Under the pieces are notes generated by a model that ran no database searches, was not told the DNA's origin, and saw only the letters and a program-made list of their open reading frames with translations. Of a stretch of DNA of 64,000 nucleotides, positions 1 to 8,894 are shown in pieces (the stretch's first letter is position 1; every line of letters starts with the position of its first letter). The DNA is from UBA6168 sp041163745 (GTDB lineage Bacteria > Bacteroidota > Bacteroidia > Chitinophagales > Saprospiraceae): NCBI GenBank assembly GCA_041163745.1, contig JBEAQU010000104.1, forward strand, positions 15,772 through 79,771. Reading direction: 5' to 3'. Both the position numbers and the translations under genes were made by a program.

Positions 1-282
1 ACAACCACGACTGTACAGCATCTGCCGCAATTGAACATACTCCGAAATCCGATTCCGCATGGCAGCCCGGAAGCGCTGTTCACAGTTTCCGCCCCCTTGC
101 CGAATCCGCTGTCCGTCGCTCTTGTAGCACCGACGGGCGGCATCCTGCGGAAACAGTCTCTTCCCGCTGTTCCGGCCGACGGAATTGTCCGGCTGGCGGT
201 GGACAACCTGCCGCCGGGCTTGTATTTCATCCTCGTGGAAACCGCTGCCCAGGTCCTGTCCGGGAAACTGATGATTCGTTGA
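1..282 (+). CDS. C-terminal end of a T9SS-sorted secreted protein (5' truncated)
   Basis: The reading frame is open from base 1 to the TGA at 280-282, so the gene begins outside the window. The visible 93 residues look like a type IX secretion C-terminal sorting domain: an NPIP segment near its start, a strand-rich middle, a GLYFI motif near the end, and a short basic tail ending in GKLMIR. Such domains direct secreted proteins of Bacteroidota through the outer membrane and are then removed or anchored to lipopolysaccharide. The functional part of the protein is not in the window, so its role cannot be told. A TTG at 31 could act as a start, but upstream codons continue in frame and the domain would be incomplete from there. 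Confidence 0.8.
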   Translation, partial: TTTTVQHLPQLNILRNPIPHGSPEALFTVSAPLPNPLSVALVAPTGGILRKQSLPAVPADGIVRLAVDNLPPGLYFILVETAAQVLSGKLMIR

Positions 283-312
283 CCTGTATCGGAGTTGGCT
301 CCGATTCCTCTA

Positions 313-1707
313 TCACAACGGAAGGATGCGACATGGCGTCCCTGCGTCCATGAACCGCCGGATGATACGCCTGACCTCCGGATTGTCCTCGTACGGCCGA
401 ACCGCAGCCTGCAAGGTGTGCAGATTGTTTCCGACCAGATCCTCCTCGGCATAACCGAACCCACGGTAGGTTCCGTCCCTTACCAAGACCACCAACATCT
501 CTCCCGCTGTGCGGCCACGGTCCAACAGCAGGAAATCAGGCTGCGGGAAACGTCCGTCCATAGACTCCACCACCTCCTGCGCCCGATTGTTGTATGCTTC
601 GGGAGACTCCGCTCCGACACAAGCTCCTAGACACTGCCGGAGCCCATACCCGAAACAAGCCCCCGCGCGTTCCTCCAGGTGACACAGCCTGGCACAGAGC
701 TGATGCTGTTCCAGCAGGTGACGCAACCAGCCTTGTGCCTGCGACAACTTGGCGAATCGGTTCAGCAATTGACCGGCCGGCGTAAGTTTGCCGGCATCCT
801 TCCCGATGTGCATCCGGATGTATCCCGCCGTATCGGTGTAGGTCGTCACCTGAAAAGGAAACTGACGCGCTTTCTGGGCCGCGTTCACCGCCGGACGGAG
901 GCGTTTGATTTCATGGGATTCCAGCAGGAGGGCTGCCAACTCACTACCGGTCAGCTCCCAGGTGATGTCAGCCACGGTCTGCTGCAAACGGGCCGCCTTG
1001 GTGGTCTTGTCGCTGAAATGGGAGGCTACCCGCTTCTGGATATTGATGCTCTTGCCCACATAAATGACATCTCCCTTTTCATCGTGGAAGTAGTAAACGC
1101 CACATGTCTCCGGCAGTTGATGCAAGCCCGCCATGGTCAGGCATTTGGGCAACATGGACTCTTTGATGCCGAGGTTGACGAGCGTTTCGGTCTCCTGGCT
1201 TCCGCGTTCCTCCGAAAGCATCCGGTGAAAGAGGTCCGTCGTCGCTTGTGCGTCTCCCATAGCCCGGTGACGTGCGCCAGCGTCCAGTCCCATGTGTTGT
1301 ATGAGGTTGCCCAGGCTGTAGGAGGAATATCCCGGAAAAACCTTGCGTGCCAACCGGACGGTGCAAAGCTGCCTGCGAAGGTACGTGTAACCCAACCGTC
1401 GGAATTCTTCCTGTAGGAAGCCGTAATCGAAACGAACGTTATGCGCAACAAAAACCGCCCCTTCGGTCATTTCCACCACCTTCCGGGCAATCTCGAAAAA
1501 CTTCGGCGCATCAGCCACCATCGCATTGGTGATTCCGGTGAGTTCTGTGATTCCGGCTGGAATGGACGTCTCCGGATTTACCAGGGATTCGTAACGGTCC
1601 AGGACCAGCCGGCCGTCGGAGATTATTATGGCAATTTCCGTAATTTTATCCCGGGAGGCTCTTCCTCCGGTCGTCTCTATGTCCACGATGGCATATTTCC
1701 TACTCAT
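313..1707 (-). CDS. DEDDh 3'-5' exonuclease fused to a GIY-YIG nuclease domain
   Basis: This 464-residue protein joins two nuclease modules. Residues 1-165 are a DnaQ/epsilon-type exonuclease with all motifs visible: D9 and E11 in VDIETTGG, H89/D94 in the AHNVRFD segment, and H147/D152 in HRAMGDA. Residues 200-280 are a GIY-YIG domain of UvrC/Cho type (CGVYYFHDEKGDVIYVGKS, followed by a conserved basic helix). The C-terminal part resembles the UvrC-like extension, with several cysteines near CARLCHLEE. The family is known in Bacteria as an exonuclease/Cho-like protein and is presumed to act in DNA repair, incising near lesions and trimming ends. It is divergent from the namZ gene; 55 bp separate the two starts. 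Confidence 0.88.
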   Translation of the reverse strand: MSRKYAIVDIETTGGRASRDKITEIAIIISDGRLVLDRYESLVNPETSIPAGITELTGITNAMVADAPKFFEIARKVVEMTEGAVFVAHNVRFDYGFLQEEFRRLGYTYLRRQLCTVRLARKVFPGYSSYSLGNLIQHMGLDAGARHRAMGDAQATTDLFHRMLSEERGSQETETLVNLGIKESMLPKCLTMAGLHQLPETCGVYYFHDEKGDVIYVGKSINIQKRVASHFSDKTTKAARLQQTVADITWELTGSELAALLLESHEIKRLRPAVNAAQKARQFPFQVTTYTDTAGYIRMHIGKDAGKLTPAGQLLNRFAKLSQAQGWLRHLLEQHQLCARLCHLEERAGACFGYGLRQCLGACVGAESPEAYNNRAQEVVESMDGRFPQPDFLLLDRGRTAGEMLVVLVRDGTYRGFGYAEEDLVGNNLHTLQAAVRPYEDNPEVRRIIRRFMDAGTPCRILPL

Positions 1708-1762
1708 TCAGGTGCTTCTATGGGCCGGCAATCCCAAGAAAAGCCATATCAAGCAGCTAATT

Positions 1763-3037
1763 ATGACAACTGTCCACTCCGATTGCGGCAGGATTCACCG
1801 GCCGGCAAATCTAACGAATTTTCTGGTGCCGCTCCTGATTTCCCTCCAGGCGGCTTGCTCCGGCCTGACGCTGGAACCGGGTGCCCTTCATCCGGATCAG
1901 CATGCCTGTACTACGGAAATCGTGGAGCCGCAGCCAGCTGCCCATAACCTGCAGGCCCTGCTGCCCCTCCTGGATGGCAAACGGGTCGCTGCGGTCGTCA
2001 ACCACACTTCCACCGTCGGAACTCGCCACCTCGTCGACACACTGCTGGAACGAGGGGTCCGTATAAGCAGGATCTTTGCTCCGGAACATGGCTTCCGCGG
2101 AACAGCGGATGCAGGCGAACCGATCCTGGACGCAACGGACCCCTCCTCCGCAATCCCGGTACTGTCCTTGTATGGTAGCCGGAAGAAACCCCGCCCGGAA
2201 GACTTGGCGGACATCGATATTGTTATTTTTGACATCCAGGATGTGGGGGTCAGGTTCTACACCTATCTTTCCACCCTGACATATGTGTTGGAAGCCTGCG
2301 CTGATGCCGGCATTCCTGTGCTGGTCCTGGACCGACCCAATCCGAACGGACATTATGTGGACGGCCCGGTGCTGGACACCGCTTTCGCATCCTTCGTAGG
2401 CCTTCATCCGGTCCCGGTGGTATATGGCATGACCATCGGGGAATATGCCCGAATGGTGGTCGGTGAGCAATGGCTGCACACCGACCGCCCCTGTCTGCTG
2501 ACCGTCCTGCCCTGCCTGGACTATGACCACACGGTCCATTACGAACTGCCCATCAAACCATCTCCCAACCTGCCCAACATGCGCGCCGTCTACCTCTATC
2601 CTTCCCTTTGCTTCTTCGAAGGAACGCCCGTCAGTGTGGGTAGGGGAACGGACAGACAGTTCCAGGTGCTCGGTGCTCCCGAATGGAAGACCGGAGATTT
2701 TCGGTTCGTACCGGTCCCGACGCCGGGCGCCATGTCCCCGCCCCAACAGGGAAAGGAATGCAGGGGGTTCGACCTTTCCGACATTCCCCTGGAAACATTG
2801 CGGCAAAGCCGTGCGATTAATCTGTCCTACCTGGTCGACGCAATTGCACAGTACCCGCATCGGTCGGACTTTTTCCTGAAAGGATTGTTTTTCGACAGGT
2901 TGGCCGGCCAGGATACCCTCCGCAGGCAGTTGACGGAAGGTCGCTCCGCAGCGGAAATCCGCAGCAGCTGGCTGCACGGGATTCGCCGCTTCAAGGATAT
3001 CCGGAAAAAGTACCTGCTGTACATGGATTTCGAATAA
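1763..3037 (+). CDS. namZ: DUF1343 exo-beta-N-acetylmuramidase NamZ-like lipoprotein
   Basis: The 424-residue product matches the DUF1343 family, whose characterised member NamZ of Bacillus removes N-acetylmuramic acid from the non-reducing end of peptidoglycan fragments. Family motifs are visible: VVNHTS, FAPEHGFRG, FDIQDVGVRFYTY and VLDRPNPNG. I place the start at the ATG at 1763. From there the N-terminus is a long signal peptide with a probable lipobox at LQAAC, suggesting an envelope lipoprotein. Upstream in-frame ATGs exist from 1628, but those lie inside the divergent exonuclease gene. The protein probably works in cell-wall recycling or in scavenging foreign peptidoglycan. No operon partner is visible. 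Confidence 0.88.
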   Translation: MTTVHSDCGRIHRPANLTNFLVPLLISLQAACSGLTLEPGALHPDQHACTTEIVEPQPAAHNLQALLPLLDGKRVAAVVNHTSTVGTRHLVDTLLERGVRISRIFAPEHGFRGTADAGEPILDATDPSSAIPVLSLYGSRKKPRPEDLADIDIVIFDIQDVGVRFYTYLSTLTYVLEACADAGIPVLVLDRPNPNGHYVDGPVLDTAFASFVGLHPVPVVYGMTIGEYARMVVGEQWLHTDRPCLLTVLPCLDYDHTVHYELPIKPSPNLPNMRAVYLYPSLCFFEGTPVSVGRGTDRQFQVLGAPEWKTGDFRFVPVPTPGAMSPPQQGKECRGFDLSDIPLETLRQSRAINLSYLVDAIAQYPHRSDFFLKGLFFDRLAGQDTLRRQLTEGRSAAEIRSSWLHGIRRFKDIRKKYLLYMDFE

Positions 3038-3074
3038 GGACGTGCCGACTGACCTCCTCAGGCTTCACCAATTT

Positions 3075-5150
3075 TCAGAACGTGAACTTAAGCTGTCCTC
3101 TTAGTTCATGATTGGCAACAGCTTGGCCAACAAGGAAGCCGGACTGAACAGCGCCCGGAGCTGCAGCATGGCGGAGCTGCCTGGCAAGCCAGGCCTCCAT
3201 TTGCCAGCTGCTTCCCCTCGGACGGTATGCTGCATGGATGCTCCAGCGCATTCCTTGGCCGTGCAGTGCCGGGAAGGAAAATTCGCCCTGCAATCCCCGT
3301 TCGTAGGCGTAAATCCTCACGTCATGGGAGGCCGTATGGAATATGGCATGCCGAATACCAAACGAATAAGGTTTGGCGAGGGAACGATACAGCAGATCGG
3401 TACTGATATGAAATCCCCATTGGACGGGAAGCGCCGTTTCCGGGACGGATTGCCGCCGAACATCCATTCTTCCCCGAAGGATCAAGCCCTCACCAACCGG
3501 TGTTTCCAGCGCGTAACGCAACTGCAGGTCGCTCAGCTGCCGGGGAAAAACACTTCGGCCGTCCTCCTCCGATGCCAGGTCCCGTGGTGCCCGGCTGTGG
3601 CGAAGCTGCCATGCGCAACCAAATCCCTTCCTTTTCGTGTAGGAAAGCCGAAGTACCGCCTCCTGACCGTATTCCGGTCTGCTGACCCTGTAGCGCAACC
3701 AGGGAAACCGATACAGGTCGACAGTCGCCTGTAGTTGCCAATGACGTCGCAACGCCAGGTCAATTCCGGCGTAAAACCCCGTCTCGTTGGAAGTTTCCCC
3801 GCTTTCTGACAAACCGTTGGCATGAAAGCCGGCATAGTCTCGGTCATAACGACGGAACAACAGGCTTATGTCCAGCCTGCGGTCTGCCGCAATGACAAGC
3901 CCGTGCACCTGGGCGGTACCACCCGGCCGGCTGGCAGCGATTTCGCCGAAAAACATCAGGTTCCGATAAGTCCAGCCATAATCAAAACCCAGATTTCGGA
4001 GCAGATTCCCGCTGAAACCGAACCTGCGGTAAACCTGGTTAGCCGCAGCCTTTCCGACCGGTAGGAAATCCAGGAGTCCATGAATACCGACTTTGCCCCG
4101 CCCCCGGGAGAATTCCGCCGACATACCCGTCGTATGGTGAGGTATGGTTCCGGCGGCTTCCCTTTCAGAAGCCGTTCGGTGCAATCCGGACAAGGAAAAA
4201 TTCGAAAAATAAGCTTCGCCGTCATCGCGCCGGCCAATCCGGCCATCCTGTTTGCGATAGGAATGGAACAAACGCAACACCATTCGTTCCGTTGGTGACA
4301 ACTGTACCGCGCATCCCCGCATATATCCTGATTCCGCCAGGGAGGCATAGGGAAGGATACCGGGGGCCACCCGGCGCACCTGGCTGACGCCCAGCCGCTT
4401 CCCCGGGGCAAATCCCTGATGGGCGACAAGACCTTGCCCGAAGGCCACCAGATAATTGCCCAGTATCAGTTTCCGTAGTATGCCGTGCTCCCGGCGCTGC
4501 GACACATATCCCGCCACATGATCGAAACCCGGCGGCTGTCTGCTCGGTAACAGGGTTTCTCCGGGATCCTTTTCCACAGACAACTGCACTTTCCGGCCAT
4601 GTGCACCCTGCCACCTGTATCGAACCGCCAGTCTGTCCGGACAACCGGCGAAACTCGTGTCGGCGGCACCTGACCCCCGAGCCCAACGCAGCAGCAGTTG
4701 GTGCCGTTTGCCCGAATCCAGGAACGGACCGCTCCCGGAACGAAAGAATCCTCCCGGCGGACGGACCGTCGTGCCGGCTATCAACCTTCGGACGGTCAGG
4801 CTGTCGAAACCCGGTACGGCTTGCAATTCGTACACGGATTCAAGGGCTCCATGCAAACGGATGTGCTCGATCAGCGCCGTTTGCTGTTGCGGAGACAGCC
4901 ATGCCGCATACTGGTGCGCGTTTGCCAACGTCAGCTCGTTGAGATCCGGCATAGGCCGTAAGGCTTCCCGGTAGGCTTCCGCCAGTTCCCAGGTTTCGAC
5001 CGGATCCGTCGCCAAGACGTCGCCGTCGGTCAGAACCGGCCATACCTCCGGAATTGGTGCGGACAGGACCGGATTGTCCGGGACGGTTTGTGTATGCACA
5101 ACAAAAGGCAGGAAAACCTGCAGGAGAAGGAACAGGCGGGTTGAGGACAT
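3075..5150 (-). CDS. Helix-hairpin-helix protein with outer-membrane beta-barrel-like body
   Basis: The 691-residue product starts with a signal peptide (MSSTRLFLLLQVFLPFVVHTQ). Residues about 66-126 form a helix-hairpin-helix pair of the ComEA/radC type (LNELTLANAH, then LQAVPGFDSLTVRRL). The remaining ~560 residues alternate aromatic and polar residues in short strands (for example RLAVRYRW, LVIAADRRLDISLLFRRY) and end with GQLKFTF, the terminal aromatic typical of a beta-barrel. I recognise this as a Bacteroidota family annotated only by its HHH domain; its function is unknown to me. In-frame codons run upstream to 5324, but the start at 5150 gives the signal peptide directly. It is divergent from glutamine synthetase. 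Confidence 0.75.
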   Translation of the reverse strand: MSSTRLFLLLQVFLPFVVHTQTVPDNPVLSAPIPEVWPVLTDGDVLATDPVETWELAEAYREALRPMPDLNELTLANAHQYAAWLSPQQQTALIEHIRLHGALESVYELQAVPGFDSLTVRRLIAGTTVRPPGGFFRSGSGPFLDSGKRHQLLLRWARGSGAADTSFAGCPDRLAVRYRWQGAHGRKVQLSVEKDPGETLLPSRQPPGFDHVAGYVSQRREHGILRKLILGNYLVAFGQGLVAHQGFAPGKRLGVSQVRRVAPGILPYASLAESGYMRGCAVQLSPTERMVLRLFHSYRKQDGRIGRRDDGEAYFSNFSLSGLHRTASEREAAGTIPHHTTGMSAEFSRGRGKVGIHGLLDFLPVGKAAANQVYRRFGFSGNLLRNLGFDYGWTYRNLMFFGEIAASRPGGTAQVHGLVIAADRRLDISLLFRRYDRDYAGFHANGLSESGETSNETGFYAGIDLALRRHWQLQATVDLYRFPWLRYRVSRPEYGQEAVLRLSYTKRKGFGCAWQLRHSRAPRDLASEEDGRSVFPRQLSDLQLRYALETPVGEGLILRGRMDVRRQSVPETALPVQWGFHISTDLLYRSLAKPYSFGIRHAIFHTASHDVRIYAYERGLQGEFSFPALHGQGMRWSIHAAYRPRGSSWQMEAWLARQLRHAAAPGAVQSGFLVGQAVANHELRGQLKFTF

Positions 5151-5362
5151 GACGAGGCTTTTGGGGTGTGAGGTTATCACCAAGTTAAGAAATAAAAATA
5201 TTAGCTTCAATATTTCCGTAAGAAATTCGGAAGCGACCGTCAACTGAAAAATAATTGTCCTTAAATACTGGCTGGATAACCGATTGTTCGGGGGTGAGTG
5301 AATGCATTGCCGCTGCAGGCGCAATATGCCTCAAACGAAGTTTTCCGCACAGGCGGATTCCG

Positions 5363-5370
5363 TATTTTTG
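5363..5370 (+). promoter_or_regulatory. Candidate -7 element (TATTTTTG) for glutamine synthetase
   Basis: TATTTTTG matches the Bacteroidota -7 consensus TAnnTTTG and lies 73 bp before the glutamine synthetase ATG. I see no clear -33 TTG at the expected 17-23 base spacing, so the call rests on the -7 box and its position. Confidence 0.4.
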
Positions 5371-5443
5371 CAGGGTCGGCAGTGGAAAGGCGGTCGCCTG
5401 TTCCGGCCCGGCAGCAGCAACTCTTCAAACAAAATCACCGCAC

Positions 5444-6460
5444 ATGACAAAGATTAAGCTCGAATACATCTGGTTGGACGGGTACAAACCCACCCAATCC
5501 TTGCGCAGCAAGACCAAAATCGTGGACAGTGCCAAGTTTTCCGGAAAACTGGATGAGTGTCCGATGTGGTCTTTCGACGGTTCCTCCACCGAGCAAGCGC
5601 CGGGAGGCTCTTCCGACTGCTTGCTGAAGCCGGTATTCCTATGTCCGGATCCGGGACGAAAATCCGCCTACCTGGTGCTCGCCGAGGTACTGAATGCCGA
5701 CGGAACGCCGCATGCGACCAATGGTCGGGCCACCATTGCGGATGAGGACGAGGATTTCTGGTTTGGTTTCGAGCAGGAATACTTTCTGTGGGATACGGAA
5801 ACCAACAAGCCGCTCGGCTTTCCTGCCAACGGTTACCCGCGCCCACAGGGTCCTTATTACTGCAGCGTAGGCGGATACAATGCCTACGGAAGAGAAATCG
5901 TGGAGGAGCATCTCGACCTTTGCCTCGAAGCCGGGCTGAATGTGGAGGGTATCAATGCGGAAGTGGCGGCCGGACAATGGGAATTCCAAATTTTCGCCAA
6001 AGGTGCCCGTGCCGCCGGCGACCAGATCTGGGTGGCGCGCTACCTGCTGGAACGCACGGCCGAAAAATACGGCGTCGCCGTCAATTGGCATTGTAAGCCG
6101 CTGGGCGCACTCGACTGGAACGGCAGCGGTATGCACTGCAATTTCTCCAACACCACGCTTCGGACGGCCGCCAGCAAGGAGGTGTTCGAATCCATCTGCA
6201 ACAAGTTCGCATCCAAGGAGGCCATCTCCGATTGTATCGCTGTCTATGGAGCGGACAATCATATGCGGCTGACCGGTCTGCATGAGACACAATCCATCGA
6301 CAGGTTCTCCTATGGTGTCTCTGACCGGGGTGCCTCCATTCGGATTCCCGTGGCAGTCGTCGAGAACGGCTGGAGCGGTTACCTGGAAGATCGCCGGCCT
6401 AATTCCGCGGCAGACCCATATAAAGTCGCCGCCGCCATTATTCGGCGCCTAACTTCCTGA
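5444..6460 (+). CDS. glnII: Glutamine synthetase, GSII type
   Basis: The 338-residue enzyme makes glutamine from glutamate, ammonia and ATP in the cytoplasm. Its length and motifs fit the eukaryote-like GSII family rather than the ~470-residue GSI: a beta-grasp N-terminus with WSFDGSSTEQA, the metal-binding FGFEQEYFLWD, EGINAEVAAGQWEFQIF, the GSGMHCNFSN loop, and the C-terminal RFSYGVSDRGASIRIP ATP/glutamate site. The ATG at 5444 is chosen because MTKIKLEYIWLDGYKPTQ is the usual N-terminus; the frame extends upstream to 5255, but that part shows no homology and would include the predicted promoter. The gene appears monocistronic, with a promoter box upstream and a strong terminator downstream. 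Confidence 0.95.
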   Translation: MTKIKLEYIWLDGYKPTQSLRSKTKIVDSAKFSGKLDECPMWSFDGSSTEQAPGGSSDCLLKPVFLCPDPGRKSAYLVLAEVLNADGTPHATNGRATIADEDEDFWFGFEQEYFLWDTETNKPLGFPANGYPRPQGPYYCSVGGYNAYGREIVEEHLDLCLEAGLNVEGINAEVAAGQWEFQIFAKGARAAGDQIWVARYLLERTAEKYGVAVNWHCKPLGALDWNGSGMHCNFSNTTLRTAASKEVFESICNKFASKEAISDCIAVYGADNHMRLTGLHETQSIDRFSYGVSDRGASIRIPVAVVENGWSGYLEDRRPNSAADPYKVAAAIIRRLTS

Positions 6461-6491
6461 CGGGAAAAGGGCACTGCACAGACCAAACAGC

Positions 6492-6525
6492 AAAGGAAGG
6501 GGGAAGGATGTTCCCCTTCCTTTTT
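6492..6525 (+). terminator. Rho-independent terminator after glutamine synthetase
   Basis: AAAGGAAGGGG and its complement CCCCTTCCTTT are separated by about 8-10 bases and run into a T-tract (TTTTT). The hairpin starts 32 bp after the glutamine synthetase stop codon. Confidence 0.85.
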
Positions 6526-6652
6526 CAATAACTTTTATGCGGGGCCATGCCCCTGTCGCGCGGACAACACTGTCAACACGACAGCATGTGGGCGGCTGCG
6601 AATCCGCGTTCCGTACAGCCACGCCGGCAACCGAACAACAGGCTGCCGAAGC

Positions 6653-8731
6653 CTAGTCGCCGAAAAGGAACTTGACGCCCCCGTAAACATGCACGGGCGG
6701 CGCGGGTTCGTAGTACCGGCCCCCGAAACCGTTGGTTCTGATGTTCGAAAAATAAGGTTCCCCCCAAACATTGTTGATGCCGAACGATGGTTCGAGGATG
6801 ATGCTGTCCAGCGACAGTCGGCACGCTATGTTCGCATGCAGCAAACGGTAACCGGAGACTTCCGTCGAATTGGCGTTGTCGGCGTACATCCGGCCAGCCT
6901 GCTGCGCTCGAAGGGTCAGGAACAATCCGCCGCGATGGTGGTACCGCAGGGCCAGATAGGCGGTCTGCAGGGGTACGCCCGGCTGCCGGTTGCCCTGGTA
7001 ATCCCGGCCACGCTCCCGGTAGTCCTGAAACTCGAATCTGGAAACCGTCAGGTTGGCAAAAAGATAAATCCCGCTCCCTGCAAAAAAGGAACAGCCGGCC
7101 TCCAGACCCCGACGTAGCGACCGGGCAGCATTTTCGTAAAAAGTCCTGGCATCGATCTCCACCGGCACCAGTTCATCCCGGAGTCGGATCCTGAATATGG
7201 CCACATCATATTTCAGCCGGTTTCCGACCCCAGCCCCCTTCCATCCTAATTCCACACTGCGGGACCGTTGCGGCTGCAAGCCTGGATTGAACCCTCCTAT
7301 ACCGGACGGATTGGCATATTCCGTAAAGGTAGGCGTCTCGAAACCGGAGCCCGCGTTCGCATACAAAGTACTGTGCCGGGAAAGCCTGAAACGCAACCCG
7401 ATGAACGGATTGGCAACCAGATAGTCCCGCTCCCCACTGTCATCCCCGTCGGAAAGAAAACGGTCATTCACCTGTAGCCGAAGATAATCCGTCCGGATTC
7501 CGGGATACACCCCCCAACGGTCTCCCATCTCATATTCCTGACTCAGGTAGATGGCAGCCACCGCACACACTTCATCCTGGTCGAATTTCAACCCTCCCCG
7601 GATCCCTCCGTTGTTTACATATCGGCGACGATGATCCGTCTGAGCCTCCGCTTCCATCCCGAGCAGTGTCCTGACCCTGACACGGCCTGCTTCATCCGCA
7701 CGCTGATAGGTCATGGCACTTCCCCTGAACGACCGGTCGAACCGTACCACTTCCGCCGGATTGCCGGCCAGCCGGCTGTCAAACACCCGAAAGGTCTTGA
7801 AGATCCGGACGTCTAGTTGACTGCTGTCGCGGAACTGATGCAACCAGGATATGCCCAACCGACCTTGCCGCACACTTTCCCCCGCATCAAAGGCCACGTT
7901 CCGTTCCCTTGCCTGCCGCCGGTCCTGCCGGTATTCCCCGATCGTCAGCGCACCGGGATCGTCCGCTTGCGGACTGAATGAAATGTTCGCCAAAAAACGA
8001 ACCGTATTGTTCCGGTCGGGCTTCCACTGCATGCCAGCGTTACCCAGGTAGTTCCGAAATGCGGCGTGGTTCCTGTATCCGTTCGTTCCTGCATACATCC
8101 CGTTGAATGCGTATACCCGATTGGCACCCAAGCGTCCCTGCGACCGAACCAATGCCTTCCTGAATCCGTAAGCCCCTGCCGCCACACCGGCTTCCGTCCG
8201 CGGCGGCCCCTCGAAATCCAAGGATGTAAACCGGATCATCCCGCCGCTCGCATTGCCGTAGTATCCGCCAGTATTGCCTCTCACCACCTCCACATCGCTC
8301 AACAACGCCGGGTCGATGTTGTCAACCTGACCTTGACCGTCCGGCGATGTTTCCGGAAAACCGTCCAACAGCATACGGATTCCCCGGATGCCAAATGCCG
8401 ACCGCGCACCGAATCCACGAATGGATATCCGAACATCCTGGGCGAAGTTGTTGCCGTTTTGTACAAACAGGCCTGGAACGGTGGTCAGCGTTTCCTCCAA
8501 AGACAAACCCTGCTGACCGTGTCGAAGCCGATAAGACCCTAATCTGCTAATTGCCAGCGGTGTGGACAAATCCTGCGAAGGAAGTCGACTAGCCTGTACG
8601 GTAACGGCAACCAATTCTTCGGCCAACAGGGTGTCGGGCGAACCGACTTGCCCCGACACTCCGGCATGCAATGAAAGAATCCAAACGGCCATGATGGCAG
8701 CCTTCTCCCAAGTTGTACGCTTTGCTTTCAT
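6653..8731 (-). CDS. TonB-dependent outer-membrane receptor
   Basis: The 692-residue receptor has a signal peptide (from MKAKRTTWEKAAIMAVWILS), a TonB-box-like VAVTVQASRLPS segment, and a plug domain with NFAQDVRISIRGFGARSAFGIRG and VEVVRGNTGGYYGNASGGMI. The long beta-barrel contains the usual SGFETPTFTEYANP and SVELGWKG motifs. Such proteins import siderophores, cobalamin or other scarce nutrients across the outer membrane, driven by TonB. The barrel is of the FecA/IutA-like monomeric type, not the SusC type: there is no carboxypeptidase-like N-terminal extension and no SusD partner nearby. The start at 8731 is preferred over an in-frame ATG at 8842 because the signal peptide begins there. 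The substrate cannot be inferred. Confidence 0.92.
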   Translation of the reverse strand: MKAKRTTWEKAAIMAVWILSLHAGVSGQVGSPDTLLAEELVAVTVQASRLPSQDLSTPLAISRLGSYRLRHGQQGLSLEETLTTVPGLFVQNGNNFAQDVRISIRGFGARSAFGIRGIRMLLDGFPETSPDGQGQVDNIDPALLSDVEVVRGNTGGYYGNASGGMIRFTSLDFEGPPRTEAGVAAGAYGFRKALVRSQGRLGANRVYAFNGMYAGTNGYRNHAAFRNYLGNAGMQWKPDRNNTVRFLANISFSPQADDPGALTIGEYRQDRRQARERNVAFDAGESVRQGRLGISWLHQFRDSSQLDVRIFKTFRVFDSRLAGNPAEVVRFDRSFRGSAMTYQRADEAGRVRVRTLLGMEAEAQTDHRRRYVNNGGIRGGLKFDQDEVCAVAAIYLSQEYEMGDRWGVYPGIRTDYLRLQVNDRFLSDGDDSGERDYLVANPFIGLRFRLSRHSTLYANAGSGFETPTFTEYANPSGIGGFNPGLQPQRSRSVELGWKGAGVGNRLKYDVAIFRIRLRDELVPVEIDARTFYENAARSLRRGLEAGCSFFAGSGIYLFANLTVSRFEFQDYRERGRDYQGNRQPGVPLQTAYLALRYHHRGGLFLTLRAQQAGRMYADNANSTEVSGYRLLHANIACRLSLDSIILEPSFGINNVWGEPYFSNIRTNGFGGRYYEPAPPVHVYGGVKFLFGD

Positions 8732-8894
8732 GATTTTGGGAAATATTAACATCCTGCAAGTTGCCCAAATTTCACCAAGCGACGATGCACTGCGTCCGAA
8801 AAAGTGGACCTGTACCATCCATTTTCCGTAACACTGCCGCATGCTTCCGGCCGCTTGTCATGGACATCATATCGGAAACCTGCCGGAACACCGC

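Noticed and set aside
1628..1762. Longer N-terminus for the NamZ-like protein starting at 1628
   Set aside because: This part lies antisense to the start of the exonuclease gene and has no signal-peptide or domain character; the ATG at 1763 gives a lipoprotein signal.
8732..8894. Possible cobalamin riboswitch before the TonB-dependent receptor
   Set aside because: A partial GCACTG-like string exists, but the conserved B12-box context and the needed leader length are missing.
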